Source: Lepas anatifera (Eukaryota; Arthropoda; Thecostraca; Lepadidae). Taken from it: a stretch of DNA of 64,000 nucleotides. Below, piece after piece: positions 10,701 to 22,589 of this stretch (positions within the stretch are counted from its first letter, which is position 1; each line of letters starts with the position of its first letter). The stretch is taken from contig JAOTON010001027.1 in the NCBI GenBank assembly GCA_034440635.1, positions 1,576,001 through 1,640,000 of the forward strand. The letters run 5' to 3'. Below the pieces are notes generated by a model. That model was not told where the DNA came from, did no database searches, and saw only the letters and a program-made list of their open reading frames with translations. The translations under genes were made by a program, and so were the position numbers.

Positions 10701-12162
10701 AAAAGGAGAGGCAACTGGATCCAATCAACTGGACTTCTTTGAAACATGTTCCAGATCTGAGCTGTTGTATCGCCCCTTCCCATAAACCGCCACATATGGC
10801 CCTGTCTTGGCCCACCACAGGTCCCCGGTCACTGTTCGGCCCTGGCCACTGTCTCTAATACAGATAAAGGTCCAGATCTATAGGCTGCGATCAAAGAATG
10901 TTTGGCCACGCAAACGCAGTCCTCTGTACTTTGGCGTAGAAAGTAAGATAGCCAAAACTGGAACAGACCCGCTTTCTGACCCAGGGAGCAACCCTGGCCG
11001 TCGCTGTTACAGTTGATAACTATGTCAAAATTTTAAAGAATCTGAGCTATTCTGGTCAACAATATCAAATATAAGGTGGCTAGGTACAAACAATGGGTCC
11101 AAAAGGGCCGGAGCAGCGGTAACTAGGTTTTTGCATTCGTTCAAGGTCACTGTTTTAGCTTGAGCTTGAATAATTAAAATTGTGGTTGAAATATAGACTC
11201 GTGAAATATTAGTGTACTGTTGCTACGGAATTTTGGTGGTCTTCTGACACTGCTTGCCTCCGGAATCATCTCGCCGATAGTCGTCGTGTGATCTCGGTCC
11301 GTTCTGTTCCCGTGTTTGGATGGTTAATAATTGTCAAATATAACTATGTGTAGGATTTTCGGCCGAAAAGTTTGATCTGTTTGGCCTGTACGTCCTCCGT
11401 GGCTGTCGGGTGAGCTGTCCACACTTGGCGGCAGGTTCTGGGGCTGGCGGGTGTGGTGGTCTTTGCATGGGAACCATATATTTGCGCCCCGCTCCAACGG
11501 GGGGTGTCACGGGTGCTCTCACGGCTACTTGATGGTTAGACCTGTTCTGTTCTGCACCCACCATAATGGGATTGTGGATTTGTTTTATGTTGTTTTTTGT
11601 AACTGTTTTTGTGTTTATTTTTTATGGTTGCATTACCCCCTTACTGTCTTTTGTATTCTATTTTTTTTTTTTTTTGTTTTGTACATTTCTGTTACAATAA
11701 GTAACCAGCTGCGTGAAAAAAATAAAAAGAAGTTCTTGTTACTTGGTGAAAGATCAAAGGTCACTGATCTAGCATAACCTTATGTAGAAGGCGGTATCAA
11801 GTATGCAACAGTGCATAACATAGGCGTTGGTTTTTGTTTCATCATAATCTGTCCTCTAGTTCCGTTCCCGAGATACTGCATTATGTCCATTTTTGTGACC
11901 TTTTACACCACTGTGCATTGTGCACTGGCGCCTGCTTCACGTCTTGACAAATAGGTAGGGACATACCCACACCAGTAAACAATTGATACGCGCAGTGGAG
12001 TGGTCTTAAAGTTCCCCACTGAACTAATTTTCCGAGGTTATCGGAGAAAACCGTTCGCAGGCAGAAGACGTTACTTCTACATTTGAGATAATTTATGAGC
12101 GCAGCGACTGGTGAAAGAACGTGAAAAATCAGCCGATTTTTTCGACTCATAGGCTTTCGAAG
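10701..12162. other. No recognisable gene; T15 tract at 11661-11675
   Basis: A weak tRNA-like stretch lies near 10955-10995 (GGGAGCAACCCTGG). The poly-T at 11661 and the A-rich segment near 11716 may be retroelement tails, but no coding motif was found. Confidence 0.4.
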
Positions 12163-12600
12163 TCAGACATGTATTTCGAGACGGCTACAATCGCACAATC
12201 GCAACAAATCGCCTGCATTGTACACCGAGTGGTAACGCCATAACCTTATTTAATCGGGATGATATGTCAAGGTCACCTGCATATGTAAGTGTTTCCATGA
12301 ATTTCAAAATCAAAGGCCGCAGCTCAGGGTCATACCAGTATTTTCAAGTCTCATTGGCCCAAGTCTTTGCGGGCAGATGATGTTAGTCATTATGACATAT
12401 ATTATGCTATGACGTCATGGCCAAAGTTACCCATTGTCAAAATCAAGGTCGAAGGATATGGGTCAAGGTCAAGCCCTTATTGCCCTCCCAACAGTTAAAA
12501 AAGTGTACATTATAGGGAATATATCACATTGTGTCATCATAGATCAATGACCTGGATGACCTTAAGCCCAAGTTCTCAGGAAACATTATATGGACCTTCC
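12163..12600 (+). repeat. Dispersed repeat family L, copy 1 (TGACC-rich)
   Basis: The copy matches 32210-32625 in inverted orientation over several blocks, including TACACCGAGTGGT, TATGCTATGAC and GGGTCAAGGTCAA. It contains many AGGTCA half-sites. Terminal repeats were not found. Confidence 0.65.
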
Positions 12601-12636
12601 CTTCATGACCTTAGTTCTCCTTTGGTTTATCCTCGA

Positions 12637-12828
12637 CAGGGTCGGGCGCAGACCCAAGACAGGTGTGGACGCAGACACAAGCGAATATTTTTTTTGCTCT
12701 ATAGACCTAGTGTAAACACCTTTTTTATATAAAATTCTCCTGCCTTTGGGGGGTCAAAAGACAGTTTGCCCCTCCGTCCAGCACTTTGAGGGGGGCATGG
12801 CCGGAATGGCCCCTAGCGTGCGCCAATG
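12637..12828 (-). mobile_element. hAT-type MITE, family C, copy 1
   Basis: A 192-bp element bordered by a perfect 8-bp duplication ATCCTCGA (12629-12636 and 12829-12836). The ends are CAGGGTCGGGCGCAG and GCGTGCGCCAATG. The interior has the family C segment CTATAGACCTAGTGTAAAC. Confidence 0.88.
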
Positions 12829-13483
12829 ATCCTCGACTCTTTTCCGCATAAGCAAAACATTTCTCATTTTCAGGAACGTGATACATAGTTTCGGCATTTC
12901 CTAGGGTCCCAGCACGACCCAGATTTACATCCGTACACGTTTACTACAGGTCAACAAAAAAATGAGCAATCACAATCACGAGGCAGGCGACTAGAAGATG
13001 GGACGAAGGATGGGAGAGAAACGGCAGCGTAGTTAATGGCGGCAGGTATCGAAGTGGACCGCATCAGCTCGCAATATCTGCACTCGTGACACGTCATTCT
13101 GGAGCGAGGGGCGAGGTGTCGATCCGCGAATCTGCGAGCATGCCTTTCTACTTATGCGTGTAATTTTCGAGAGTTGAGTTTGTGCGCGACTTGCGAGTGG
13201 GTCGGAACGCATGCTACGTCATCCCGCAGGTGAAAGCGGTTCGCACTCTGCGTGCTGCGTGAGAAAGCTGCGGCCCGTGCGCCAAAGTGGGACCGCTGGT
13301 GGCGCCGACTGGCCGCAGCCAACGGAAGGGAGGACCTACCCGGCGGCCAATCAGCGCAGCAGTGAACACCAGGCGGCGCCACTGTCCCTTACCAGCGGCT
13401 CTGCAGCTATACGTATGGTGGTGGAATCGGTGGTAGATTTTGGAGAGGTTACACTAAGGGACTGAGGAACAATAACAGTTGTT
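12829..13483. other. Intergenic, GC-richer from about 13050 to 13400
   Basis: Overlapping frames occur on both strands over the GC-rich part; none resembles a known protein. Confidence 0.4.
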
Positions 13484-13593
13484 TTAATACCTGCCCGGTG
13501 GGCCTCCGAGTGACCTTCGCCCTGGTGGGGGTGTTCAAACACCTCCTCGTACTCGGGAGGTGTTTGAACACACCCCACCGGGGTGAGGGTTAG
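13484..13593. mobile_element. Miniature foldback relative of family J
   Basis: Outer sequences match both ends of the element at 25681-26810 (CGGTGGGCCTCCGAG and CCCCACCGGGGTGAGGGTTA). The middle is a perfect 16-bp inverted repeat (13531-13546 with 13556-13571) around a 9-base loop. TTAA lies at the left edge, TTAG at the right. It is an internally deleted, hairpin-forming derivative. Confidence 0.75.
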
Positions 13594-14759
13594 GGCCTGG
13601 AATCGACGCACATACAATATGACATTCATGACTTCCTCTGGCCAAAGATATTTGAAGTTTGCTGTAGATATAGGGCACCATCTAAAATGTAAAGAAGAAT
13701 AACCGGTCGCCTCAAAAAGATTCAAAATATAAAGAGAGTGTTTATAATTCTAAGAGAAAATAGAAAACATTAAAAATCAAAACTCACCCAACAACCCATC
13801 TCATCAAAAGGTAGTGACTAAAGTGGCCACAAAACTGTGAAAGCAAAAATAAAATTGATGAAATTAAAACAAAACACGTCTGCAAAGAACTACGTAAAAA
13901 TTAAAATACAGCGCTGGAAACTGTTCCATGTGGCAACACTGTCCAAGTAAATTAACTTACAATTAAAACACGACAGCAAAAACCATCCCAAAGAGGTGCA
14001 AGAACTAAAACAGTCCTGAAAACCAGACTAAAGAGGTTTCTCAAAACAAGAAAACGGAACACCTTTAATAGAGTACAAAACCGCACCTAGAAACGTTAAA
14101 GTAAGGCGATTGAGAAAGAAGGGAGCTAGAAGAGGAGCCCTGAGCCATCTCTTCTAGCTCACTTGTTTTCAACCGCCTTATTTTTAAGATCACTAAGGTT
14201 ACTTTAACACAAGGCCCCTATATACACTGCCTCTTGATCTCTGGAGCTCCTCCAATGCTTAAGGTACTATTTGCTGGGCCCCCTTAAAATGACCAAATTT
14301 TGGCCGCTTTTAAAAAAGGGTACTATGGTTTGCGATTTGTTCTCAATTGAGCCTCCTCTAAAAGTTAGTTTGGCCCCCTCCAAAAGTTGCTCCTGGATCC
14401 ACCAATGAATCTTGTTAGGGTGATTTGAAGTTCCCTGAAACAATAGGTGAACAATGTGTCTGCGTTCATGCACCAGGGTTTGATGAGATACCGATCAGAC
14501 GAACCAAACAAAGGTAGTGTCACCTGGCGGCAATATCCACAGCTTTAGTTCTAAAGGACATCCGTCATCCCTCAATTATGGACCACTGCGTAACTCCGCG
14601 CAGGGAAAAACTTGTGATCATAGGCAATGGAACGGGGGTCGTGACACCGTGCCCCTCCCCCTTGGACGGACCAGGGGATCACCGCCATTGAGGTGCCCTC
14701 CCCTGAAATCAGCGAGATCGTAATGAAGCCGCCCCTTGCCCGGGCTTCCGGAGAGAAAC
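13594..14759. other. No recognisable gene
   Basis: A-rich on the plus strand from 13740 to 14100. Fragments near 14340-14400 (GCTCCTGGATCCACCAATG) and 14640-14720 resemble hAT MITE ends but could not be paired. Confidence 0.4.
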
Positions 14760-15217
14760 TTAAATGGGAATGTGGCACCTTTATAACGTGATTTTAACTG
14801 AGATAGCCAGGTTTGTAAAGCATGCCGGAAAACCCGGTACTCAATATATCATTTGTCTTGAAGCTACAAATTTCCGTGGAGAAAAACTAAAACCTACCTA
14901 AAATGTACCCCAAATGTACCTCAGCTAGGCGCCCACAGTTGTCAGCTATTGGTGTGACGACAGCGCTGACGTCACGGTGAGTAATCAGCCAATTGAAGCC
15001 CTTGAAGCCTATTGGATATGGTAGTAGTTGCCAAATCATGACGTCATCCACAGGGAGTGGTTTATTTTTTACCATAGAGGAATATTTCAAAATAAAAATT
15101 AGCTAATTGTAGGTACATTTTTAGAGAAACCACGGACATTTTCATTACTTTCGGTTAAAAATACCCCCCAATTACACTAAATTCCTGGATTCGACCAAGG
15201 TGCCACATTCCCATTAA
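14760..15217 (-). mobile_element. TTAA-flanked MITE, family D, copy 2
   Basis: The same 0.46-kb element as at 7639 in inverted orientation, with TTAA at 14760-14763 and 15214-15217. Termini read TGGGAATGTGGCACC. Confidence 0.85.
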
Positions 15218-15327
15218 CTTTGAAAGATCGGTCGTTCACAGACCTTCTGAGCCTGGCAGGAAAACCTCTCTGCTGGAACTGTCTGTTAAAATCACCAGCA
15301 TAATATATCATTTGCTGAGCGTTGGCT

Positions 15328-16187
15328 TTAACACGCGCATTGACGGGGGTCTGAGCCACCTTCGGATTGACGAGGGGGGCGGGTACCCGCCCCCTAAGAT
15401 CTCGAGAACCACGGTAGGTAGCGAAAAACGGGAAACGGCGTTGGGTAGCCCATCCGCTTCTCCATCGAAAATATTTGAACCATTTTTTTGTCAGTTCACA
15501 TTTAAGGTCATCAGAGGTCAAAAACATGCCGTCACATGCCGTCATAGGGATAACATGTAAATTAAGTTTTTCGGCCATTACATCTGAACAAGTAAAGATA
15601 GAGCAAAACGACTTGACCTCTTTGAATCCTCGCAGCAAGCCGAATCGAATGATATACAATTTGACCTTGCTAGGTCAAATCAAAGATTTGACCTGACCTG
15701 AGGTAAGGTCAGGGTCAAATTATATAAAATGCATATCATTAGAACCGCAAAGCCAAGGCAAGTCTAATGAAGCTAAAATAAACGCTCTATCACCATCTGT
15801 TACTGAGTTATTCAGTAAAAACCATATTTCCCATGTATTACCAATGGAGAGGTCATGCTTCGTACCTCACCTTAGGTCATCGATATCAAAAATACCGGAA
15901 CATATTTTAGAGAACTCAGTGAGCCCATTATGTGATATAAGTTTCAATTGGATAAGTTCACCCTGCTCCGACTTATGCTATCTTAAACTTTTTTTGAGGT
16001 TGGGTCACTTGACCTGTATTGGTGACCTGACCTGAGATGACCTATCCTTAAAATTTTCACAGAAGTTGCAAAAATAATGAGGGAAAAGGTATACCAAGTA
16101 CGGCGGCGCTGCGCGCCGCCGTTTTTCTGCTGTCTCCGAAAAACCCGAGGGGGCGGGTACCCGCCCCTCCGTCAATGCGCGTGTTAA
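15328..16187 (+). mobile_element. TTAA-flanked AGGTCA-rich element, family E, copy 1
   Basis: An 860-bp element with inverted ends ACACGCGCATTGACGG and CCGTCAATGCGCGTGT, bordered by TTAA at both sides. It is dense in TGACCT/AGGTCA. Near the right end a perfect 10-bp GC hairpin (16100-16109 with 16113-16122, 3-base loop) is followed by a T run. No transposase; open frames inside are not conserved coding. Confidence 0.85.
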
Positions 16188-16666
16188 TATAATATCATCT
16201 ACCCTTCCCCGTAGCTGTTTACGTTTCAAGCAGGGGTGTGGATTTCCAAAAATCGTTGGGGGCGCCCAAGGTCGCCGCCATGGAATTTTTACAGGGAACG
16301 GACCCGGGCTGGTGCTGACTGGGGGGAGTCGTATTTTGAGCACATTCGGTACCTGTTAACATTAATGACGATGGACCAAAATTTTTGGGGGACTTCCCCC
16401 CTGGTTGGCCAACAGGGGGACGCGTACCCTCGTCTCCACACTTTCGGTGCACATGGGGGTGCCCAAATTTGAAAAAAGTGAGTGACCGTCACATGAAAGG
16501 ATAAGGCATGATTTTATTGTTGTTTTAGCCATCCAACAGTCCTTTTGAATTCTGAAAATGACTAACAATACAATTCAAAGGATATTTTGACACTGAATTA
16601 ATATTTTATTACAGGTGCCCGGGCTGCAAAGGGATATAAATTCACACCCTTACATGGTACTGTTCA

Positions 16667-17350
16667 TTAACCCGGCACCGCCCGGGCTCTTTTCATACAC
16701 ACCACCGCCTGGGGGGGGTGATGGGACTCCTACGATCTCGGGAACCGAAGGTGATAAGAAAAAATCAAAACGGCGCTGGAAGCACATTACCCTCTTCCAC
16801 TCTGGATCCGAGGTTGAAGCGTATCCGTTGACCAGTGGCGTTACAGTGGGCCAAACTGGGTCAATTTTAGACTCACTTAGAATATGTCTTACACCTCGGG
16901 AACCTGAGAAACAAAGTCATTAGTGTGTTCGTCTTGACCTAAGGATTCAAATGCTATGCGGCGTGACCTTGTAAGGTCATATTATGACCTTGACCTTAGG
17001 TAAAGGTTAAATAATAACCTTTCAAGGTCATCTAAAATACTGTCTGAATCCTTAGGTCATGCTCATTACTATGATACAAAATTTAGAATTGTATCTTGTT
17101 TGGTTTAAAAGTTATAGGCACAAACAACTTCGCAAACCGTGACCTTTGTTGACCTCTGGCCACCTTGGTATCGATCTGACCTCAGAATGGATGAGAGTAT
17201 GCATATTTTTCAAGAGCTTTCGAACGATGTTTAAAAACTTTATCTAACCCTTGTAGAAGCTGAGTTACACCCTGGTTTTGTCAGTCTCATTTGAGAAAAA
17301 ACGGAATTGACTTACACGGCCTAGCAATGCCATCACAACTCGTTGACCTG
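16667..17350 (+). mobile_element. Probable TTAA-type element, family M, copy 1 (right end not found)
   Basis: After TTAA (16667-16670) the sequence CCCGGCACCGCCCGGG and the block CTCGGGAACCGAAGGTGAT match the region from 35492. The downstream 400 bases are TGACC/AGGTCA-rich. The end is set roughly. Confidence 0.5.
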
Positions 17351-18614
17351 ACCTAGCTGATACCAGATTTTTTATCATAAGTTTTCGAATTGATATTCCA
17401 AGAGGCCTGTAAAGCGACGCGGGTCTCATCTGAATCGTCTCAGAATCATTCGCAAAAACAGAGGGGGAGGTCAGATCAGACCCCTAGGCGGACCCCTAGG
17501 CAACAGCCCATCACTGTTCGAGATCGTTCAGCTATTGTTTCCACTGACATGCACTGTACTAACAAGATTTAACATTACCGCTTTCAACCTTTTTGAACAT
17601 ATGAAAAAAACCTAGTCGTTCAAAAGCTACCGCCGCTTGAAATAATTTATCTAACATTGTTTGCTGTCTATAAGTTTCCTCTCCCATCTTTGTACCAAAG
17701 AGAGAGTTTTAGGGCACTGCAGCTACAAAGGCTATATGTGACTCTGTACCAAAAGTTTCCGTGTGCTGTGTTATTTCGGTCAATACAAAATTTCTGGACT
17801 GAAAAATCAAAAGATAGCAAAAATATTTCTTTTCGTAAGATTCACCATTTGCAATACTTGATATGACTTGTGAGATCACCCACTTCCCTAGCTCCGGAAA
17901 CTTAGGTATAATTCAAAAGCTGAGTGCTGAACATCTAAGTCTAATGAAACATACAATAAAACAAATGAAATTAATGAACAATAATTAACTAGGAACGCGA
18001 CCTCATCCGGGAGATAAACAGCACAGTATTGTAGCATACAAACTATTTTTGTGCCTCAAAATAGGAAGTCGGACAATCATGGTTAGACTACAATGCGCAG
18101 TGACTTCTGGCTGCCTGTAGCCCAGGTGGCGGCGCCATCGAAAGAATGTGATTGGGAAGTGGCCCATGCTAAAGGAATACAGTGATGTTAATGCAATTAA
18201 AATATACATACCTACTCAATCAATTGCCTCGTGCATCTTGTGATTTGTCTTCGATCCTCCTCGTTTGAACGGTCAGAGCTACTTATCCCTCCGCCTCAAA
18301 TAGCCATTTTATCACTTTAAACTTCTAGTGTTGCGCAGACAGAAAAAGTCAGCTGGTCGTGTAGTCACATCTACCGTGCCTGTTGATTCTAAATCGGTAC
18401 CCGCAATTTTACCCGCCAAGCGTATTCACATACCGAACTCATTTAATGAACTCATACTCATGTTTTCCAGTGATATCGACACCGCACACTGCACAAACAC
18501 CCAACCCGTACATCCACCCATGTGCACAGGATGTCTCCTCTATCTGTCCTCCTCCCTCAGTCCAACAGCAGGCAGAACGACCATCATTCTCAACAACACA
18601 CGCGTGCGTTTTAT
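17351..18614. other. No recognisable gene
   Basis: AT-rich. The frame at 18328-18789 runs into repeat G and shows no domain. Confidence 0.5.
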
Positions 18615-18806
18615 AATCCGCCACGCGACCCCTGCTCACCGATGCTTGAACTCGCCGCCCAGCGACGTAACCTTTCTAACCTCTGTGCCCCGCGGGCAAT
18701 CGGCATCCAGCGGATGGTGGCTGCTGATTGGTGGAGGCACGTTCACTTGCGTAGCGAGAAATTCAGTGGAAATTTCTCCATGGGAATGATAGAGCTTAAG
18801 CCATAA
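18615..18806 (-). repeat. tRNA-like dispersed repeat, family G, copy 1
   Basis: It matches 31275-31456 in reverse. The shared part includes CCACCAATCAGCAGCC, GCGGGGCACAGAGG and, downstream, GGCGAGTTCAAGC (box B-like). Confidence 0.65.
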
Positions 18807-18989
18807 ACAAAGAGATTTTGTAACCTGAACTTTTTCAAGCATTACTAGCCATATTTTGCCCTACATTGGCTTGATTATCTGCGGCACCACCCGATACTCT
18901 CTGGTACAAGCGAAACAGCGGCAGAGTCAGCACTGGCTAGCCGGAGGGAGATGAGACGTAGGTACATACATACATAAAACTAAACCGTA

Positions 18990-20182
18990 CACTGTAAAAA
19001 AGTTGAGCACCACCATATGCTAAATGCATGCTATAGCATGCACTTAGCAGCATAAATGGGAGCTAAAGAGCCAGATGGTGCTTGAATATAACATCTGCGG
19101 CTTTATTTTTACAAATTAGCTTCTCTGATATAATTATGTGCTAGCGTGTTGCTGGTTTTCAGCACCTGGTCACCCACAAGGTATGTTTTTCTAGCATCTT
19201 TCCGATTCCCCCGAAAAAAACGCGCGCAACCGAGTGCGCGCGCGCTGCATTTCCGGCTTAAATAGTCTTAACACGCGCATTGACGGGGGTCTGAGCCACC
19301 TTCGCATTGACGGGGGCGGGTACCCGCCCCCCTAAGATCTCAAGAACCACGGTAGGTAGCGAAAAACGGTAGACGGTGTTGGGTTGCCCATCCACTTCTC
19401 CATCGAAAACATTTGAACCATTTTTTTTCAGGTCACATTTAAGGTCACCAGAGGTAAAAAACATGCCGTCACATGCCGTCATTGGGATAACATGTTAATT
19501 CAGTTTTTCGGCCATTACATCTGAACAAGTAAAGATAGAGCAAAACGACTGAAACTATATGAATCCTCTCAGCAAGCTGAATCGAATGATATATAATTTG
19601 ACCTTGCTAGGTGAAATCAAGGATTTGACCTGACCTGAGGTCAGGTCAGGGTCAAATTATATAAAATGCATATCATTAGAACCGCAAAGCCAAGGCGAGT
19701 CTAATGCAACTAAAATAAATGCTCTATCACCATCCGTTACTGAGTTATTCTGTAAAAACAATTTTTCCTATGTATTTCCAATGGAGAGGTCATGCCGCGT
19801 ACCTGACCTTAGGTCATCGATATAAAAAATACCGGAACATATTTTAGAGAACTCGGTGTGGCCATTGTGTGATATGAGCTTCAATCGGATAAGTTCACCC
19901 TGCTCTGACTTATGCTATCTTAAATTTTTTTGAGGTCGGGTCACTTGACCTGTACTGGTGACCTGACCTTGGATGACCTAACCTTAAAATTTTCACAGAA
20001 GTTGTACAAATGATGAGGAAAAAGGTATGCCAAGTACGGCGGCGCTACACGCCGCCGTTTTTCTGCTCTCTCCGAAAGACCTGAGGGGGGCCGGGTACCC
20101 GCCCCCGTCAATGCGCGTGTTAAAGTGCTATGTCTGAGCATCTTAATTGGATTTGGCGGGAGCTTTTAGCACTAATTGGTGC
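18990..20182. mobile_element. Repeat family H, copy 1, interrupted by family E copy 2
   Basis: Begins CACTGTAAAAAAGTTGAGCA, the inverse of the right end of copy 2 at 22985. The sequence is rich in TAGCAC/GTGCTA words. It is broken at 19268-20123 by element E and resumes as AGTGCTATGTCTGAGC to about 20182, where element E copy 3 begins. Confidence 0.65.
19268..20123 (+). mobile_element. TTAA-flanked element, family E, copy 2 (nested in repeat H)
   Basis: An 856-bp copy closely matching 15328-16187 over its whole length, with TTAA at both borders. It includes the near-palindrome of TGACCT and AGGTCA at 19624-19656. The GC hairpin is retained with an 8-bp stem. It is inserted in repeat H, whose sequence resumes at 20124. 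Confidence 0.87.
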
Positions 20183-20593
20183 TTAACACGCGATTGACGG
20201 GGGCGGGTACCCGCCCCCTCGGGTTTTCGGAGACAGCAGAAAACGGCGGCGCGTAGCGCCGCCGCACTTGGTATACCTTTTCCTCATCATTTTACAACTT
20301 CTATGAAAATTTTAAGATTAGGTCGTCTCAGGTCAGGTCACCATTACAGGTCAAGTGACCCGACCTCAAAAAGTTTAAGACAGCATAAGTCGGAGCAGGG
20401 TGAACTTATCCGATTGAAACTCATATCACATAATGGCCCACCGAGTTCTCTAAAATATGTTCCGGTATTTTGATATCAATGACCTAAGGTCAGGTACAGC
20501 ATGACCTCTCATTGGAAATACATGGGGAAAATGGTTTTACGGAATAACTCAGTAACGGATGGTGATAGAGCATTTATTTTAGCTGCATTAGAC
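20183..20593 (-). mobile_element. Family E, copy 3, inverted and truncated
   Basis: Starts at TTAA 20183-20186 with ACACGCGATTGACGG and runs backwards through the hairpin (about 20245-20266) to about 20593, where homology stops. Copies 2 and 3 face each other with only 59 bases between them. Confidence 0.82.
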
Positions 20594-20679
20594 TGTTTTT
20601 TATTTTTTATTGTTTTTCTTATTTTTCCTTTTAATTTATTTTTTAATTTACCATGGAGCGTGCACGCGCCACGTCCTCG

Positions 20680-20788
20680 CGGTCAGTCAACCGCCATCTT
20701 TTACCAAGTGCTGGTCTGTCAATAATAGTCATGGGCAAATAATAGTCTTCGCGCATGGGCGAAAGCCCGCGAAGACCAAAGTCTGGAG
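20680..20788 (+). promoter_or_regulatory. Possible promoter and first non-coding exon
   Basis: GGTCAGTCAAC holds a TCAGTC initiator (A at 20685). About 100 bases on, CTGGAG|GTAAGTGG (GT at 20789) is a strong splice donor. The transcript between would contain only a three-codon frame (ATG at 20731) and a stable hairpin at 20745-20776. Each signal is visible; their joint use is inference. Confidence 0.3.
20745..20776 (+). other. Hairpin capped by a GNRA (GAAA) tetraloop
   Basis: GTCTTCGC pairs perfectly with GCGAAGAC; after a 4-base bulge, GGGC-GAAA-GCCC closes the loop. An RNA-like fold, with no known family recognised. Confidence 0.5.
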
Positions 20789-22589
20789 GTAAGTGGACAT
20801 ACTGGATATACATTTATCGAGTTTGATCGCAGATATGAACGCAGGTTAATTTTGTCTCGATGTCCGAAATAACGCAGCCTTAAGGTATCTCGCAGCGAAG
20901 AATGCTCTCATCGAACAATTAAGCTCCCCCGATAGGTAAGTGGATGGTTTGGGGGAGGTCAAGGGATAAAAAATTGTGGAAAAATATGATTTAAGAAGAA
21001 AAGAAACCAAATCGAGTGGTTGGGAGGGAATGTTTATTTTGCCCCTTGGGATCCACCACTTGAAATAATATTATTGCAAGTATATTTCCTGGTCATGTAG
21101 ATACCTATTTCCAGAGAGCCTGGAAAGTTAGGCATAGGCGTAGAAATAGTTTTTATGTCGAGAGGGCAAAAGTCATCAGCGCTGGTGGCGGTGAACGTGA
21201 TTCTACCTACCCACAGGCGTAGGAACCTCCAGAATATGAGGGGGGGTAGCCAAACTTCAACCTGAAGCTAACAAGAAACTTCCCATGCCAGGGCTAAAAA
21301 CTTTCGAATTTGGACTCCTCGTTGTTTTCTATACCGGCTGTTTATAAAAATGTCCGACTTCCTCCCATTTCAGATGAGATCAGGAATTTTTTAGCCCAAT
21401 ATTTGATGAGGCGATGGCCCCTGCCCACTCTTCCTACGCCTATGTACCTATCACAATTTGTTAACGGAAAATGTCCAAAATCGGCTTAAAGTTGAGGAGG
21501 GGTGCACAGCGCCCCAGTCCAAAGATTGGGGCCAATGCCCCTGCCTTCGGAACCTGTGCCTATGACGTTGGGGGTGGAACATTTATTTATCGTGCTGTTT
21601 CTAAATTTCTGCATTAACCCGTTCCTCCGAGGTGTCCCTCTTATATGTATGTACATACCTGACGTTGGTAAATTAGACGCATTTTTTGGCACTTAGCCCG
21701 ATTTGAAGCTTTAGGGATACACGTTGCCTGACAAAGGAGCTGGTGTTCTGGGAGTTAGTGTTTGAATTTTTCTGGGGTAATTGTGATAAAAATGATCATT
21801 ATTTGCCAAAAATTATATGTTAGAATTGTTTAGGAATTAAAGCTATAAGATACGACAGTTTCACTTCATGGCGTGATCACGACTAAGCACATACACTAAA
21901 AACACAGCACATATTTTTAAAATATTGCACGTCCATTTGATGTTTACGGTCTTCTCGCAATGCAACACTTCCTCAACAATGAACATATCATTTCACGGGG
22001 GAGATTGGGAGGGAGGGGAGGGGGTCCAGTGTGAGTCTTAAATGTGATGGTAAAGAATAGATACAAATAATAGTTATGAGGACTGGAACCATATTTATGC
22101 GATATATTTTGTGATGAGCCACGAGCTTCCTGCTTTGCTCATGGTGGGTCTGTGTTGGGAAATTTGCATTGACTCGCTGATTTTGACGTCTGGGCTGTCG
22201 CGTAAGTTTCTGAGGAGGCAGATAAAGATCATTTTTATTAAAATCATAATGTCAACCTTTCCAGTGCTACTCCGCCTTTTAAGTACATTTTCTAGGGTAC
22301 ATTAATATGATACCCCGTATTTTATCCACCAGCCTTTTCATCCTACGCATAATCCACGCTATTATTTTGTTTACCAATTGCTTTTGCAAACACACAGAAC
22401 AATCCTGGGCTAAAGCGGGGGGGGCTGATATTGGCAAAGGGGTTAGATGTTGACCCGTGGTATGACCTAATGCAGGTGCGTCGCCACCGGCAAAAAAGAG
22501 CGAACCAGCCAATTTTTAACTTGATGCTGGCAACAACTAAATATACATTTCGTGCTTGAAATGGATGCATTCGCTCTTTAAAGGCTCAT
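20789..22589. other. No recognisable gene
   Basis: A second GTAAGTGG donor-like site occurs at 20936. Short GC-rich fragments resembling MITE ends lie near 21500. Nothing else is supported. Confidence 0.4.

Noticed and set aside
15177..15659. Minus-strand 160-codon frame
   Set aside because: Spans the edge of MITE D and the left part of element E; a chance frame over two unrelated repeats.
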